From Paenibacillus_AA sp045062745 (lineage in GTDB: Bacteria; Bacillota; Bacilli; Paenibacillales; NBRC-103111), in the NCBI RefSeq assembly GCF_045062745.1, contig NZ_JBJGED010000007.1:124001-188000 (forward strand): a stretch of DNA of 64,000 bases, given 5' to 3'. The first letter of the stretch is position 1. Every line of letters begins with the position of its first letter. Shown piece after piece: positions 44,033-53,669 of this stretch. Both the position numbers and the translations under genes were made by a program. The notes beneath the pieces were generated by a model. It did not search any database, was not told the DNA's origin, and was given only the letters and a program-made list of their open reading frames with translations.

Positions 44033-44047
44033 TTGTAAGCGGTTCAT
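44033..44047 (+). promoter_or_regulatory. cre-like site
   Basis: TTGTAAGCGGTTCAT matches the loose cre consensus WTGNAANCGNWNNCW except for one fixed C. Lies just downstream of the transporter promoter. Confidence 0.35.
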
Positions 44048-44110
44048 TTTTAACAATCCGTCATATTTGTGTGGGATTGATGTTTAGTTATAAAATGGGA
44101 GGTCTATGGG

Positions 44111-45448
44111 ATGAAAAAAGGGAGAAAGACCGTTGTTGCCGCACTTGCTTTAACACTGACCACCGGCATGCTGCTCTCCGCCTGCAGCAGTAAGGACAAC
44201 GGGGCTGCATCGCCCACCCCGGCGGTGAGCTCCGCGCCGAAGGAAAAGGTCGTGCTCGATTTCTGGACGTTCTGGGGCTCGGAAACGCGCCGCCCCATCA
44301 TCGAGAAGATCATCAACGATTTCAATCAAGCGCACCAAGGCACAATCGAAGTCAAACATACTTATTATCCCTATGGCGACATTTGGACCAAATCGCTGGC
44401 CCAAACCGCGGCCGGCAACCCGCCCGACGTCATCATCAACAGCATCGAAGAAACCGGACTTCGCGCCGCGAAGAAGCAGAACACGAATTTGGCCCAGTTC
44501 GTGGCGAAGGATAAGGATGTCAAGGATCGCTTCCGCTCAGACCTCTGGGATACCGTCCTCTTTAAAAACGATCCATACGCGCTGCCGTTCACGACCGACA
44601 CGCGCATGATGTTCTACAACAAAGCGGCGTTCCGGGAAGTCGGCCTCGATCCGAATAAATTCCCGACCACATGGGATGAGCTCGAGCAAGTCGCCATGAA
44701 GCTCGATAAGAAAGACGCGAGCGGCAAATATACCCGCATCGGCTACGCCCCGCAATTCGCAGGCTTCGACGCGAAGAGCATCGCGGTCAACTTCGATGGA
44801 GGCAAGGGCTTCCTTGACGAAAAGGGCAAGGCGTCGATCAACACGCCGGCCAAGATCGAAGGCTACAACTACGTGCTCCGGTATGCCGACCGCATCGGCC
44901 AGAAAAATCTCGACGAGTTCAAAGCCGCCTTCGGCAGCAAAGAAGCGAACCCGTTCATCGCCGGCAAGGTGGCCATTTGGCCGGACGCGGTCACGTTCCA
45001 GACGCAAATACGCGACTTCGGCAACGGCATGGAGGTAGGCGTGGCGCCCATCCCGGAAACAAAGGCGGGGGCGGGCCACTGGAGCACAGGCGGCGGCTTC
45101 GTAGCCGAAATTCCGGCCGGCGCGAAGCATCCTCAGGAATCCTGGGAATTCATTAAGTACTTGACCGACGTCCAGGCCCAGACGTATTGGGCACTCAAAA
45201 ACTATGACAACGTTGCGAACGTGAAGGCCTCCAATGATCCCGAGCTGATCAAGGATCCGGTGTACAAGGCTTCCGTCGACAACCTGAAAGATACGCGCGT
45301 TTATACGCGTCCAGCAGCGGCGGCCGATATGTTCAAGATGATCGATCCGCAGAACGATGCCATTCTCACCAAAAAGAAGACGCCTAAGGAAGGACTCGAC
45401 CAAGCGCAGAAGGACGTTTCCGACCTGATCGCCCAAAACGGCGGCTGA
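44111..45448 (+). CDS. ABC transporter sugar-binding lipoprotein
   Basis: 445-residue family 1 solute-binding protein with lipobox LLSAC (Cys near residue 25) and the usual Ser/Ala/Pro-rich linker. LDFWTFWGSETR opens the mature protein and YALPFTTDTRMMFYNK is a typical hinge segment. GGGAGG precedes the ATG. First gene after the regulated promoter; binds an oligosaccharide degraded by the enzymes downstream. No ATPase is encoded with it. Confidence 0.92.
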   Translation: MKKGRKTVVAALALTLTTGMLLSACSSKDNGAASPTPAVSSAPKEKVVLDFWTFWGSETRRPIIEKIINDFNQAHQGTIEVKHTYYPYGDIWTKSLAQTAAGNPPDVIINSIEETGLRAAKKQNTNLAQFVAKDKDVKDRFRSDLWDTVLFKNDPYALPFTTDTRMMFYNKAAFREVGLDPNKFPTTWDELEQVAMKLDKKDASGKYTRIGYAPQFAGFDAKSIAVNFDGGKGFLDEKGKASINTPAKIEGYNYVLRYADRIGQKNLDEFKAAFGSKEANPFIAGKVAIWPDAVTFQTQIRDFGNGMEVGVAPIPETKAGAGHWSTGGGFVAEIPAGAKHPQESWEFIKYLTDVQAQTYWALKNYDNVANVKASNDPELIKDPVYKASVDNLKDTRVYTRPAAAADMFKMIDPQNDAILTKKKTPKEGLDQAQKDVSDLIAQNGG

Positions 45449-45473
45449 TATGCGATAACGAAGAAATCCCGGT

Positions 45474-45498
45474 GGAGTGGTTGATTGTGGACCACTCC
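45474..45498 (+). other. stem-loop between binding protein and permease
   Basis: GGAGTGGT (45474-45481) pairs with ACCACTCC (45491-45498). It probably stabilises the binding-protein mRNA or partly terminates, giving more binding protein than permease. Confidence 0.5.
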
Positions 45499-45583
45499 TC
45501 CTTTGTTCATAGCCGCTCTCTCCCGCCATGGCCCCTAACCTAAGGAAAAAACGGGCCAGCCCTTGGAAAGGAAGGTGTTTCGC

Positions 45584-46519
45584 TTGTCCAACACGACCGT
45601 CAAAAAACGCAAGCTGTCGCTGGAGCGGAAGGATGCCCTCTGGGGATATGTGTTCGTGTTGCCATGGATCGTCGGATTCCTGGTGTTCACATTCGGCCCG
45701 CTGCTCTTCTCGCTCTATACGAGCTTCACGAACTACGACATTACCTCTCAGATGGATTGGGTAGGGGTTCGCAACTACCGCAATATGTTTTTTCACGATT
45801 CGCTGTTCTGGAAGTCGCTCCGGAACACGCTGTTCTACGTCGTGTTCAACGTTCCATTGACCACTTTCGCGGCCCTGCTGCTCGCCGTCGCGATGAATCA
45901 GAAAATTCCCGGTATGCGAATTTTTCGGACCGTATTCTACTTGCCGTCCGTCCTGGCAGGCGTGGCCGTATTCTACCTCTGGATGATGCTGCTGAACCCG
46001 GGAACGGGGCTTGTCAATATGCCGCTTGGGTGGATCGGGATCGACGGCCCGGCCTGGATGACCGATCCGAACTGGACGAAGCCCGCGGTGATTCTCATGA
46101 AGCTGTGGGGTGCCGGCGGCGGCATGCTGCTGTACTTGGCGGCGTTACAGGGCGTCCCCGACCATCTGTACGAAGCGGCCGAACTCGACGGGGCGAGCCC
46201 GTTCCGGCGTTTCTGGCACGTCACGGTGCCGATGATCACGCCTGTCATCTTTTTTGAGCTCGTGACGAACTTGATCGGGGCGTTTCAGATTTTCCAGGAA
46301 GGATACGTCATGGTGCAGGATCAAGGTACGCCCGGCTCTCCGATGAATTCGCTGCTGTTCTACAATCTGCACATGTTCCTGAAGGCGTTCCAATCGTTCC
46401 AAATGGGCTATGCGACTGCAATGGCGTGGTTCCTGTTCGTCGTCGTCATCCTGCTCACCTTGATTAACATGGCGTTCTCCAAACTATGGGTGCATTACGA
46501 AGGAGGGGATCAGCGATGA
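45584..46519 (+). CDS. CUT1 ABC transporter permease 1
   Basis: 311-residue membrane subunit with six helices and the EAA loop YEAAELDGAS around residue 205. TTG at 45584 is preferred: AAAGGAAGG lies about 8 nt upstream, while the TTG at 45563 sits before that motif. Ends in an ATGA overlap with the second permease. Confidence 0.9.
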   Translation: MSNTTVKKRKLSLERKDALWGYVFVLPWIVGFLVFTFGPLLFSLYTSFTNYDITSQMDWVGVRNYRNMFFHDSLFWKSLRNTLFYVVFNVPLTTFAALLLAVAMNQKIPGMRIFRTVFYLPSVLAGVAVFYLWMMLLNPGTGLVNMPLGWIGIDGPAWMTDPNWTKPAVILMKLWGAGGGMLLYLAALQGVPDHLYEAAELDGASPFRRFWHVTVPMITPVIFFELVTNLIGAFQIFQEGYVMVQDQGTPGSPMNSLLFYNLHMFLKAFQSFQMGYATAMAWFLFVVVILLTLINMAFSKLWVHYEGGDQR

Positions 46520-47391
46520 GCATGACAGCCGCTTCCTCGGGCCGGTATTTTCAGAGCCGGCGCACACGCAAGCGCATCGTGAATACCGTCCTCACCTTAA
46601 TTCTGATTGGCCTTGGCATTATCATTCTCGCGCCGTTCTGGTGGATGCTGTCGACCTCCTTGAAATCGATTCAAGAGATTATGACTTATCCGCCGACGAA
46701 ATATCCGCATTCGATTCAATGGAGCAACTATGTGCACGCGTGGGTGACCGGAAAGTTCAGCCGCTATGCGCTCAATACGCTGTTTCTGGCCGCCGTCGGC
46801 GTTTGCTCGCATGTGCTGTCCAACACCTTTATCGCGTACGGTTTCGCCAAGATCAAGTTTCCCGGCCGGAATTTCCTGTTCTCGCTTATGCTGGCGACGA
46901 TGATGATTCCCGGCTTTTGTACCCTGATTCCGCAATACATCCTATTTTCGAAGCTGCACTGGGTCGGGACCTACTTGCCGCTTACGATTCCCGGCTTTTT
47001 CGGAAGCGCGTTTCAAATTTTCATGCTGCGGCAGTTTTACCTCGGCATTCCGAAGGACTTGATAGAAGCGGCCAAAATCGACGGGGCCAACCATTTCTAC
47101 ATTTGGGCCCGCATTATGGTGCCCTTATCGAAGCCGGCGGTCATCGTCATCGCGATCACGACGTTCCAGGGTGCCTGGAACGACTTCCTCGGCCCGCTGC
47201 TCTACGTGAACAAGGAGTCGATGTTCAACATCCAGATCGGGCTGACCGCGTTTCGCAGCGCCGAGCTGACGCAATGGCATTACTTGATGGCGGCGTCCCT
47301 GATCGCGCTGGCACCCGTCATCGCCATGTTCTTTTTCTTCCAGCGCTATTTCATCGAAGGCATGAATATCTCGGCGGGCACGAAGGGCTGA
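46516..47391 (+). CDS. CUT1 ABC transporter permease 2
   Basis: 291-residue partner permease; basic N-terminus, six helices and the EAA loop IEAAKIDGAN around 190. GAAGGAGG lies inside the end of the first permease gene. Completes the second importer. Confidence 0.93.
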   Translation: MSMTAASSGRYFQSRRTRKRIVNTVLTLILIGLGIIILAPFWWMLSTSLKSIQEIMTYPPTKYPHSIQWSNYVHAWVTGKFSRYALNTLFLAAVGVCSHVLSNTFIAYGFAKIKFPGRNFLFSLMLATMMIPGFCTLIPQYILFSKLHWVGTYLPLTIPGFFGSAFQIFMLRQFYLGIPKDLIEAAKIDGANHFYIWARIMVPLSKPAVIVIAITTFQGAWNDFLGPLLYVNKESMFNIQIGLTAFRSAELTQWHYLMAASLIALAPVIAMFFFFQRYFIEGMNISAGTKG

Positions 47392-47437
47392 ACCGGGAAA
47401 CGGCTGGAGCAACCGCAGAGCGGGGAGGAGCGAAACC

Positions 47438-49496
47438 ATGCAGATTACTAGAGAGAACGACAGGCTGTACATCAAGGGAGACCGCTATGCCCTGGCCTTT
47501 CCGCAAGACCGCCCGTTCGTGGTTGTCGAGGACGCGGAGGGAGACGTCCTGATGGAGCTGTTCGTGCCGTCCAGCATCCATACGCTCACCGGGCGCGACG
47601 ATACCGTCGAACGGCTGGGCGAATGGCGGATCGAGGAAACGCCAGGAGGGTGCGTCGCCTCTCTCGAGGCGAAAAGCTCGATCTGGGAGGCGAAAACGTA
47701 CCGGTTCCGCTGCCGGCCCAACCGGTTCACCTACGAGATGGCCGTCCGCGGCGAAGGTCGGCTCGCCGAGGTGCATTATTTCGGCGGGTATTATTCGGGA
47801 CATGTGCGCTGGGGCTCAGGCTTTTTCTGGTCCGGCCAGCGGTTCAAGCGGGGGTTCAATCCCGAACCGAACGGGCAGGAGATCAACTACTTCGCCCCGA
47901 CCGGAGGATCGGTCATTGACATGATGGGCGTCCCGCTCCCGGGCAAGGGCGACTGGTATTTCACGCCGCCGCCGTTCTGCTTCGCCTTCGAGGGCGAACG
48001 CGGTTGGGTCGGTCTGGGCGTCGAAGCCCAGCCAGGTCACAACCGGTTCACCGAGTACAGCTATCAGGCCCAATTCGGCTTCCACCTGACTTTGTCTTAT
48101 GAAGGGCATACGGCTGTGAACGGCGAGTACTCGCTGCCGGCAATCGGCTTCGACTTCGCCGATACCGAATATGGCGCGCTCGCCGCACACGTGCGTTCGC
48201 TCCGCGAGACGAGCCTCGTCCCCGTGCCGCAGCCGGCAGAGAAGCCGGGCTGGTGGACATCGCCGATCTTCTGCGGTTGGGGCTCGCAGTGCTATGTCGC
48301 CTCTCTCGCCCAGGATCGCGCGCCTCACTACGCCCGGCAGGAGCTGTACGAGCGGTTTATAGCCGAGCTCGACCGCAATGGGGTCACGCCGGGGATCGTC
48401 GTCCTGGACGACAAATGGCAGGCACAGTACGGGGAGAACGCCGTCGACGAGGACAAGTGGCCGGACCTGTCGGCCTTCATCCGCCGCCAGCACGAGGAGG
48501 GCAAGAAGGTGCTGCTCTGGCTGAAGGCATGGGACCCCGAGGGCCTGCCCGCCGAGGAGTGCATTCGCAATGCGGCGGGACTGCCGATCGCCTTCGATCC
48601 GACGAATCCGGCGTTCGAACGGCGTCTGCGAGCTTCCGTCCGCTTGATGCTCTCGGCGGACGGCTACGACGCCGACGGGTTCAAGATCGACTTCTCCGCA
48701 CGCATCCCGAGCGGGCCGGGCATCCGGGCGTACGGAGACGAGTGGGGCCTCGAGCTGATGCGCCGCTATTTGTGGATCCTGCACGATGAGGCGAAGCGGA
48801 CCAAGCCGGACGCCCTCGTGATGTCGCATACACCGCATCCGTATTTGGCCGATGTGGTCGATATGATCCGGTTGAACGACATCAATACCGGCAAGGACGT
48901 CATCCAGGCGATGACGCTGCGCGCGAAGGTCGCCGCCATCGGATGTCCGGAGGCGATCATCGACACCGACAATTGGCCGATCACGAACCGTTCGGACTGG
49001 CGGGACTATGTGCGGCTGCAGCCCGAATTGGGCGTGCCTTCCCTCTATTATGTCAGTCATCTCGACATGACGAAGGAGCCGCTCGAGCCTGACGACTACG
49101 CCTTGATCCGCGAGACATGGGAGGCCGCGCGGAAGAACGGCGGCGTCGGACGTATCGCGGAAGCGGCCCGGCGAGGAACCGCGTCGACCGAAGCGACCGC
49201 TAGGCCGGCGGAGGTGGATGGTGACCCCGGATCTGGCGCCACCATGGCGGAGAAGGGGAATGGGGCGTGGTGGGCATGAGGGAGATGGCGAAGCGAGCAC
49301 GGCATGGATTGTGCGATTTTGGAATGTAGCTCCAACACCGACGCAAGCGGTCATCCGCTTGGCCCAGCGCCCGGCCGCCGTCTTCTACGCGAATCTGAAG
49401 GAAGAGGCCGCCGAGCCAATCGCATTGGAGCAGGACGGGCGATTCCGGATCCGGGCCGGCGCGTCGGCCATCGTAACGTTGAAACTTTATAGGTAA
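47438..49496 (+). pseudogene. clan GH-D (GH31/GH36-like) hydrolase, frameshifted near the 3' end
   Basis: The main frame (47438-49279, 613 residues) has a beta-sandwich N-terminus (about 1-270) and a TIM barrel with VVLDDKWQ around 322. The nucleophile-type KIDF (Asp near 418) and a candidate acid/base segment DTDNWPITNRSDW follow. It then drifts into low-complexity sequence and stops at 49279. The next frame, open to 49496, continues with IVRFWNVAPTP and a GASAIVTLKLY end, exactly the closing beta-sandwich such enzymes have. So a shift near 49210-49290 separates it from the barrel: true mutation, sequencing error in G-runs, or programmed shift. The catalytic part may still work. Alpha-galactosidase/glucosidase-like; family uncertain. 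Confidence 0.65.
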
Positions 49497-49556
49497 TCAC
49501 CGTTTTTTGAGCATTCATTATTATCATCATTCATATACAGCCAGGAGTGATCAGCA

Positions 49557-50477
49557 ATGGGTTCCGTAAACAAGCCCCACAATGTCGTAACCTTGAAACA
49601 AGCCTCCGTCATGGCCGAAAAAGGCAAATTCGCGATCGGTTCGTTCTCTCCGCGTTACACGCCGGTCATCCAGGCGGTCTTGCGTGCGGCGCAGCGGGCC
49701 CAGTCCCCGTTCATCTGCCAGATTTCGCAAAAGGAGCTCGAACGATACGGCATCACGCCGAAGGAATTCGCGGAAGAGTTCTACCTGCGTTTGAAGTCGG
49801 AGAACATTACGGTTCCCGCCGTGCTGCACTTGGATCATACCAAGGTGTTCGCCGTGATTGAGGAGGCGATCGAAGCGGGCTTCACATCCGTCATGATCGA
49901 CGCCTCGGAGCAACCTTTGGAAGAAAACATCCGGATTTCCCGGGAGGTCGCGGCGTTTGCGCACGCGCGTGGCGTCTCCGTCGAGGCGGAGCTCGGCATG
50001 ATCGGCACGACCGATTTCATCGAGACCGATAACGATGAAGAGCTGTACACGAATCCGCAGGAAGCGAAGCGGTTCGTCGAGGAGACCGGCGTCGACTCCC
50101 TGGCCGTTTCCGTTGGAACGGCGCATGGCGTCTACATGGTCAAGGAACCGAAAATCGATTTTGACCGGCTCGAGGCGATCCGCTCGCTGACACCCGTACA
50201 CCTCGTTCTTCATGGCGGCTCGGGCGTACCGGCCTGGATGATCGAGAAGGCGATTCGCCTGCCGCAAGGCGGGATCAGCAAGGTGAACATCGCCACCGAC
50301 CTGGAGCTCGCGCTGCTGGAAGCGCTCGGGCGAAAGGAACGCCTGACGAACGCCGAGCTGAAGGCGCTGCCGTCGGAGGCGCTGGCCGTCGGACTCGCGG
50401 CGGTGGAGGCCACCGTGTACGAGAAAATCGCTTATTTCCTGGGCAGCCAAGGACACGCGGCGGACTTCGCCAGCTGA
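49557..50477 (+). CDS. class II ketose-bisphosphate aldolase
   Basis: 306-residue zinc aldolase of the FbaA/GatY/KbaY family. LHLDHTK around residue 85, EAELGMIG around 145, VGTAHGVY around 185 and LHGGSGVP around 220 give the zinc His residues and phosphate site. AGGAGTGA precedes the ATG. Cleaves fructose-, tagatose- or a related ketose-bisphosphate; the presence of kinases and a phosphosugar isomerase in the locus fits. Exact stereochemistry unknown. Confidence 0.9.
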   Translation: MGSVNKPHNVVTLKQASVMAEKGKFAIGSFSPRYTPVIQAVLRAAQRAQSPFICQISQKELERYGITPKEFAEEFYLRLKSENITVPAVLHLDHTKVFAVIEEAIEAGFTSVMIDASEQPLEENIRISREVAAFAHARGVSVEAELGMIGTTDFIETDNDEELYTNPQEAKRFVEETGVDSLAVSVGTAHGVYMVKEPKIDFDRLEAIRSLTPVHLVLHGGSGVPAWMIEKAIRLPQGGISKVNIATDLELALLEALGRKERLTNAELKALPSEALAVGLAAVEATVYEKIAYFLGSQGHAADFAS

Positions 50478-50530
50478 GCCGGGAGCCGCAGCAACCCATC
50501 AATCAAGGATTTGCAAAGGAGATCAGTCCG

Positions 50531-52969
50531 ATGTCTACTAAAAAGAAGCTCCATATGATCGGCAACGCCCATCTCGACCCGGTGTGGCTCTGGCAATGGC
50601 AGGAAGGCTTTCAGGAAGTGAAGGCGACGTTCCGATCCGCCCTCGACCGGATGAAGGAGAACGACGATTTTCTGTTCACATCGAGCTCCGCGGTGTATTA
50701 CGAGTGGGTGGAGCATAACGATCCGGCCATGTTTGAGGAGATTCGCCGGCGGATACAGGAGGGCCGGTGGGAGATCGTGGGAGGCTGGTGGATCCAGCCG
50801 GATTGCAACATCCCGAACGGCGAGTCGTTCGTCCGCCAGGGGCTGTACGCTCAACGGTATTTTCAGGAAAAGTTCGGCGTCACGGCCAAGGTCGGCTACA
50901 ATGTCGACAGCTTCGGCCATTTCGGAATGATGCCGCAAATCCTCAAGAAATCCGGCATGGACTACTACGTGATGATGCGCCCGATGCCGAACGAGAAAGG
51001 GCTGCCCGGCCGCTTGTTCCACTGGGAGTCCGACGACGGCTCGCAGGTGCTGACGTTTCGCATCCTGTTCGAATACTGCACGTGGGGCAAGGAGCTGGAT
51101 CTGCACGTCGCCCGCTGCGCCGCCGAGCTCCGCGAGCCGGTTGGCGAGCTGATGTGCTTCTACGGCGTAGGGAATCACGGCGGCGGTCCGACGAAGGAGA
51201 ACATCGCCAGCATTCGCCGGATGAACGAGGATCCGGGCTTGCCGGAGCTCGTGTTCAGCACGCCGAACCGTTTCTTCGAGGATGTGGCCGAGAAGGGCGT
51301 GTCCTATCCGGTTGTCCATGACGACCTCCAGCATCATGCGAGCGGCTGCTATGCGGTTCACTCGGAGGTGAAGAAGCTGAACCGCAAGTCGGAGAACCTG
51401 CTGATCGCGGCCGAGAAGTTCTCCTCGATCGCCGATCGGGCGGCAGGCCAGCCGTACCCGAACGATTTCGCCACCGCCTGGAAGGCCGTGCTGTTCAACC
51501 AGTTCCACGACATTCTCGCGGGCACTTCGATCGAGCCGGCGTATGAAGACGCCCGCAACCTGTACGGGGAAGCGCTCGCCATCGCCGATCGCAACATGAA
51601 CTACGCGCTTCAGTCGCTGTCGTGGAAAATCGGCATCGAGGAGGAGGCGGGCATGAAGCCGATCGTCGTGTTCAACCCGCACTCCTGGGCGTATCCGGCG
51701 AACATCGAGCTGGAGATGGGCGGGAGCGTCAAGGACGGCACGATTCTTGTCGATGAGACGGGAAGTCAGGTCGCGTTCCAGGCCGTACAGTCCCTGGCGA
51801 CGGCGAACGGCCGGTACCGGCTAAGCTTCGTAGCCGAGCTGCCCGCGATGGGCTACCGCGTCTACAGGCTGCGCACGCAAGCGTCGGAGGCTCGCCTCCA
51901 GATCAGCCCGATCAAAGCGAACGATTACGCAATGGAAAACGGCCGCTTCCGCCTCGAGTTCGATCCGGCCACGGGCTTCATCAGCAGCCTGCACGACAAA
52001 AAGCTCGGATTCGAGGTGTTCCGTCCGGAGAACGGCGGCGCTGCGCGGCCGGTTGTGCTCGAAGACAAAAGCGACACGTGGAGCCACAATGTATTCCACT
52101 TCCAGAACGCGATCGGCGAGTTCCGGGCGACCCATGTGAAGCGGGTCGAGCACGGTCCGGTCAAATCCGTCATCCGGGTGACGTCCGCCTACGGCAGCTC
52201 CAAGCTGGTACAGGACTTCACCATGTATCGGGAGCTGGACTACATCGACGTCAAGGTGACGGTCGACTGGCGGGAGCAATTCCGGATGCTGAAGCTCGTC
52301 TTCCCGATGAACCTTGTCTTCACGCGCCAGTCCTACGAGATTCCCTACGGCTTCAAAGAACGGGAGCACAACGGGGAGGAAGAGCCCGGACAATCGTGGG
52401 TCGATTACGGCGGCATCGCCCGGGACAAGGGCGTCGTCTACGGCTGCAGCATTGCGAACGACGCGAAGTACAGCTACAGCATCCTGAACAAGGAGCTGGC
52501 GATCACCGTCCTGCGCAGCCCGATCTATGCCCATCACGATCCGCTCGTGCCGGACATGAACGGCCACTATACATTTATCGATCAGGGCATTCAGACGTTC
52601 CATTACCGGATCCTGCCCCATGAAGGCAATTGGGAGGAGGCGGGTACGGTCAAGCGGGCGCAGGAGCTCATCCAGCGGCCTGTCGCGATCATCGAGACGT
52701 ACCACGAAGGCCCGCTGCCGCAGCAGGATTCCTTCCTGTCGGTAGACAAGGACAACGTCATCGTCGGCGCTATGAAGAACAGCGAGGACGGAGACGACCT
52801 CATCCTCCGGTTGTACGAGACGGCTAAGGTTGCGACAGAAACCACGATTGAGCTGCCCCACTGGGGACGGACGATTCGGACGAAATTCGGGCCCTGCGAG
52901 ATCAAGACGTTCCGCATCCCGAAGGATGGGAGCGCTCCGATCCGCGAAGTGAATTTGATCGAATGGTAA
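50531..52969 (+). CDS. GH38 alpha-mannosidase
   Basis: 812-residue retaining, zinc-dependent alpha-mannosidase. IGNAHLDPVWLW gives the first zinc His and Asp, NVDSFGH places the nucleophile Asp126, and HHASGCY/HDILAGTS the later ligands. A large C-terminal beta-domain follows, normal for GH38. No signal peptide: works inside the cell on imported oligosaccharides. AAGGAGATC before the ATG. Together with the GH2 beta-mannosidase and NagA it suggests Man-GlcNAc (N-glycan-like) substrates. Confidence 0.93.
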   Translation: MSTKKKLHMIGNAHLDPVWLWQWQEGFQEVKATFRSALDRMKENDDFLFTSSSAVYYEWVEHNDPAMFEEIRRRIQEGRWEIVGGWWIQPDCNIPNGESFVRQGLYAQRYFQEKFGVTAKVGYNVDSFGHFGMMPQILKKSGMDYYVMMRPMPNEKGLPGRLFHWESDDGSQVLTFRILFEYCTWGKELDLHVARCAAELREPVGELMCFYGVGNHGGGPTKENIASIRRMNEDPGLPELVFSTPNRFFEDVAEKGVSYPVVHDDLQHHASGCYAVHSEVKKLNRKSENLLIAAEKFSSIADRAAGQPYPNDFATAWKAVLFNQFHDILAGTSIEPAYEDARNLYGEALAIADRNMNYALQSLSWKIGIEEEAGMKPIVVFNPHSWAYPANIELEMGGSVKDGTILVDETGSQVAFQAVQSLATANGRYRLSFVAELPAMGYRVYRLRTQASEARLQISPIKANDYAMENGRFRLEFDPATGFISSLHDKKLGFEVFRPENGGAARPVVLEDKSDTWSHNVFHFQNAIGEFRATHVKRVEHGPVKSVIRVTSAYGSSKLVQDFTMYRELDYIDVKVTVDWREQFRMLKLVFPMNLVFTRQSYEIPYGFKEREHNGEEEPGQSWVDYGGIARDKGVVYGCSIANDAKYSYSILNKELAITVLRSPIYAHHDPLVPDMNGHYTFIDQGIQTFHYRILPHEGNWEEAGTVKRAQELIQRPVAIIETYHEGPLPQQDSFLSVDKDNVIVGAMKNSEDGDDLILRLYETAKVATETTIELPHWGRTIRTKFGPCEIKTFRIPKDGSAPIREVNLIEW

Positions 52970-53006
52970 GCGGAAGAAGGAAATTCCGGGCAAGGAGGCG
53001 AATTCG

Positions 53007-53669
53007 ATGCTAACCGACTTGGACACGGTACGCGCCGAGCTGCAGGCGGCGGGGCGGTATATGATGGCGCACGGTCTGGCATGGGGCAATGCGGGCAACA
53101 TCAGCGCCCGCACCGGCGACAGGCGTTACCTGATCACGGCGAGCGGCACATTCCTGGGCGAGTTGGCGGACGACGACTTCGCCGAATGCACCTTCGAAGG
53201 GAAGACGTTCCCCGAAGGGCGCAAAGCATCCAAAGAGATGCCGATGCATCGGGCGGTCTATGAGACGAGGCCGGACATCGGCGCCGTCCTGCACGCCTCC
53301 CCTTTCTACAGCACGCTCGTCGCGTGCTCCGGGGAGGAGGTGCCGCCGGACTTGTTCGTCGAGACGATGTATTACCTGGAGCGCGTCGAGCGGGTGCCGT
53401 ACCGGCATCCGGGTTCGGAGGCCCTCGGCGAGGCGGTGCGGGAGAAGGCGTCCCTGGCGAACGTCCTGCTGTTGGAGAATCACGGCGTGCTCGTCTACGA
53501 CACGACGATTCGCGAGGCGCGGATGGCGCTGCAGACGCTGGAGATGGCGTGCCGGATGTGGCTCTCCGCCAAGAGCGCGGGTATCTCGCTCGTTCGTCTC
53601 TCCAGCGACACTGCGGAAGAGTTCCGGCAGCATGCGGGGTATAAACCGAGAAGGGAGTGGCCGACATGA
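53007..53669 (+). CDS. class II aldolase/adducin-family protein (OtnC/FucA-like)
   Basis: 220-residue zinc aldolase-fold enzyme. GNAGNISAR near 30, VLHASPFYS around 95 and LLENHGVLV around 160 are the usual phosphate and zinc motifs. GCAAGGAGG before the ATG. It overlaps the OtnK-like kinase gene by ATGA. The pair kinase plus class II aldolase is the core of four-carbon acid sugar catabolism (3-oxo-tetronate 4-phosphate decarboxylase), but an L-fuculose-phosphate-type aldolase cannot be excluded. Confidence 0.82.
   Translation: MLTDLDTVRAELQAAGRYMMAHGLAWGNAGNISARTGDRRYLITASGTFLGELADDDFAECTFEGKTFPEGRKASKEMPMHRAVYETRPDIGAVLHASPFYSTLVACSGEEVPPDLFVETMYYLERVERVPYRHPGSEALGEAVREKASLANVLLLENHGVLVYDTTIREARMALQTLEMACRMWLSAKSAGISLVRLSSDTAEEFRQHAGYKPRREWPT

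Larger units (their letters stand above)
43579..44110. other. regulatory intergenic region, 532 bp
   Basis: No gene. Clearly more AT-rich than the flanks. It holds hairpins at 43836-43852 (GTTAGG/CCTAAC) and 43872-43886, then the transporter promoter with flanking inverted repeats and a cre-like site. The first 230 bp resemble non-coding relic sequence with nothing I can name. Confidence 0.7.

Noticed and set aside
47816..49354. 512-codon open frame on the minus strand
   Set aside because: Antisense of the GH-D hydrolase; His/Arg-rich shadow.
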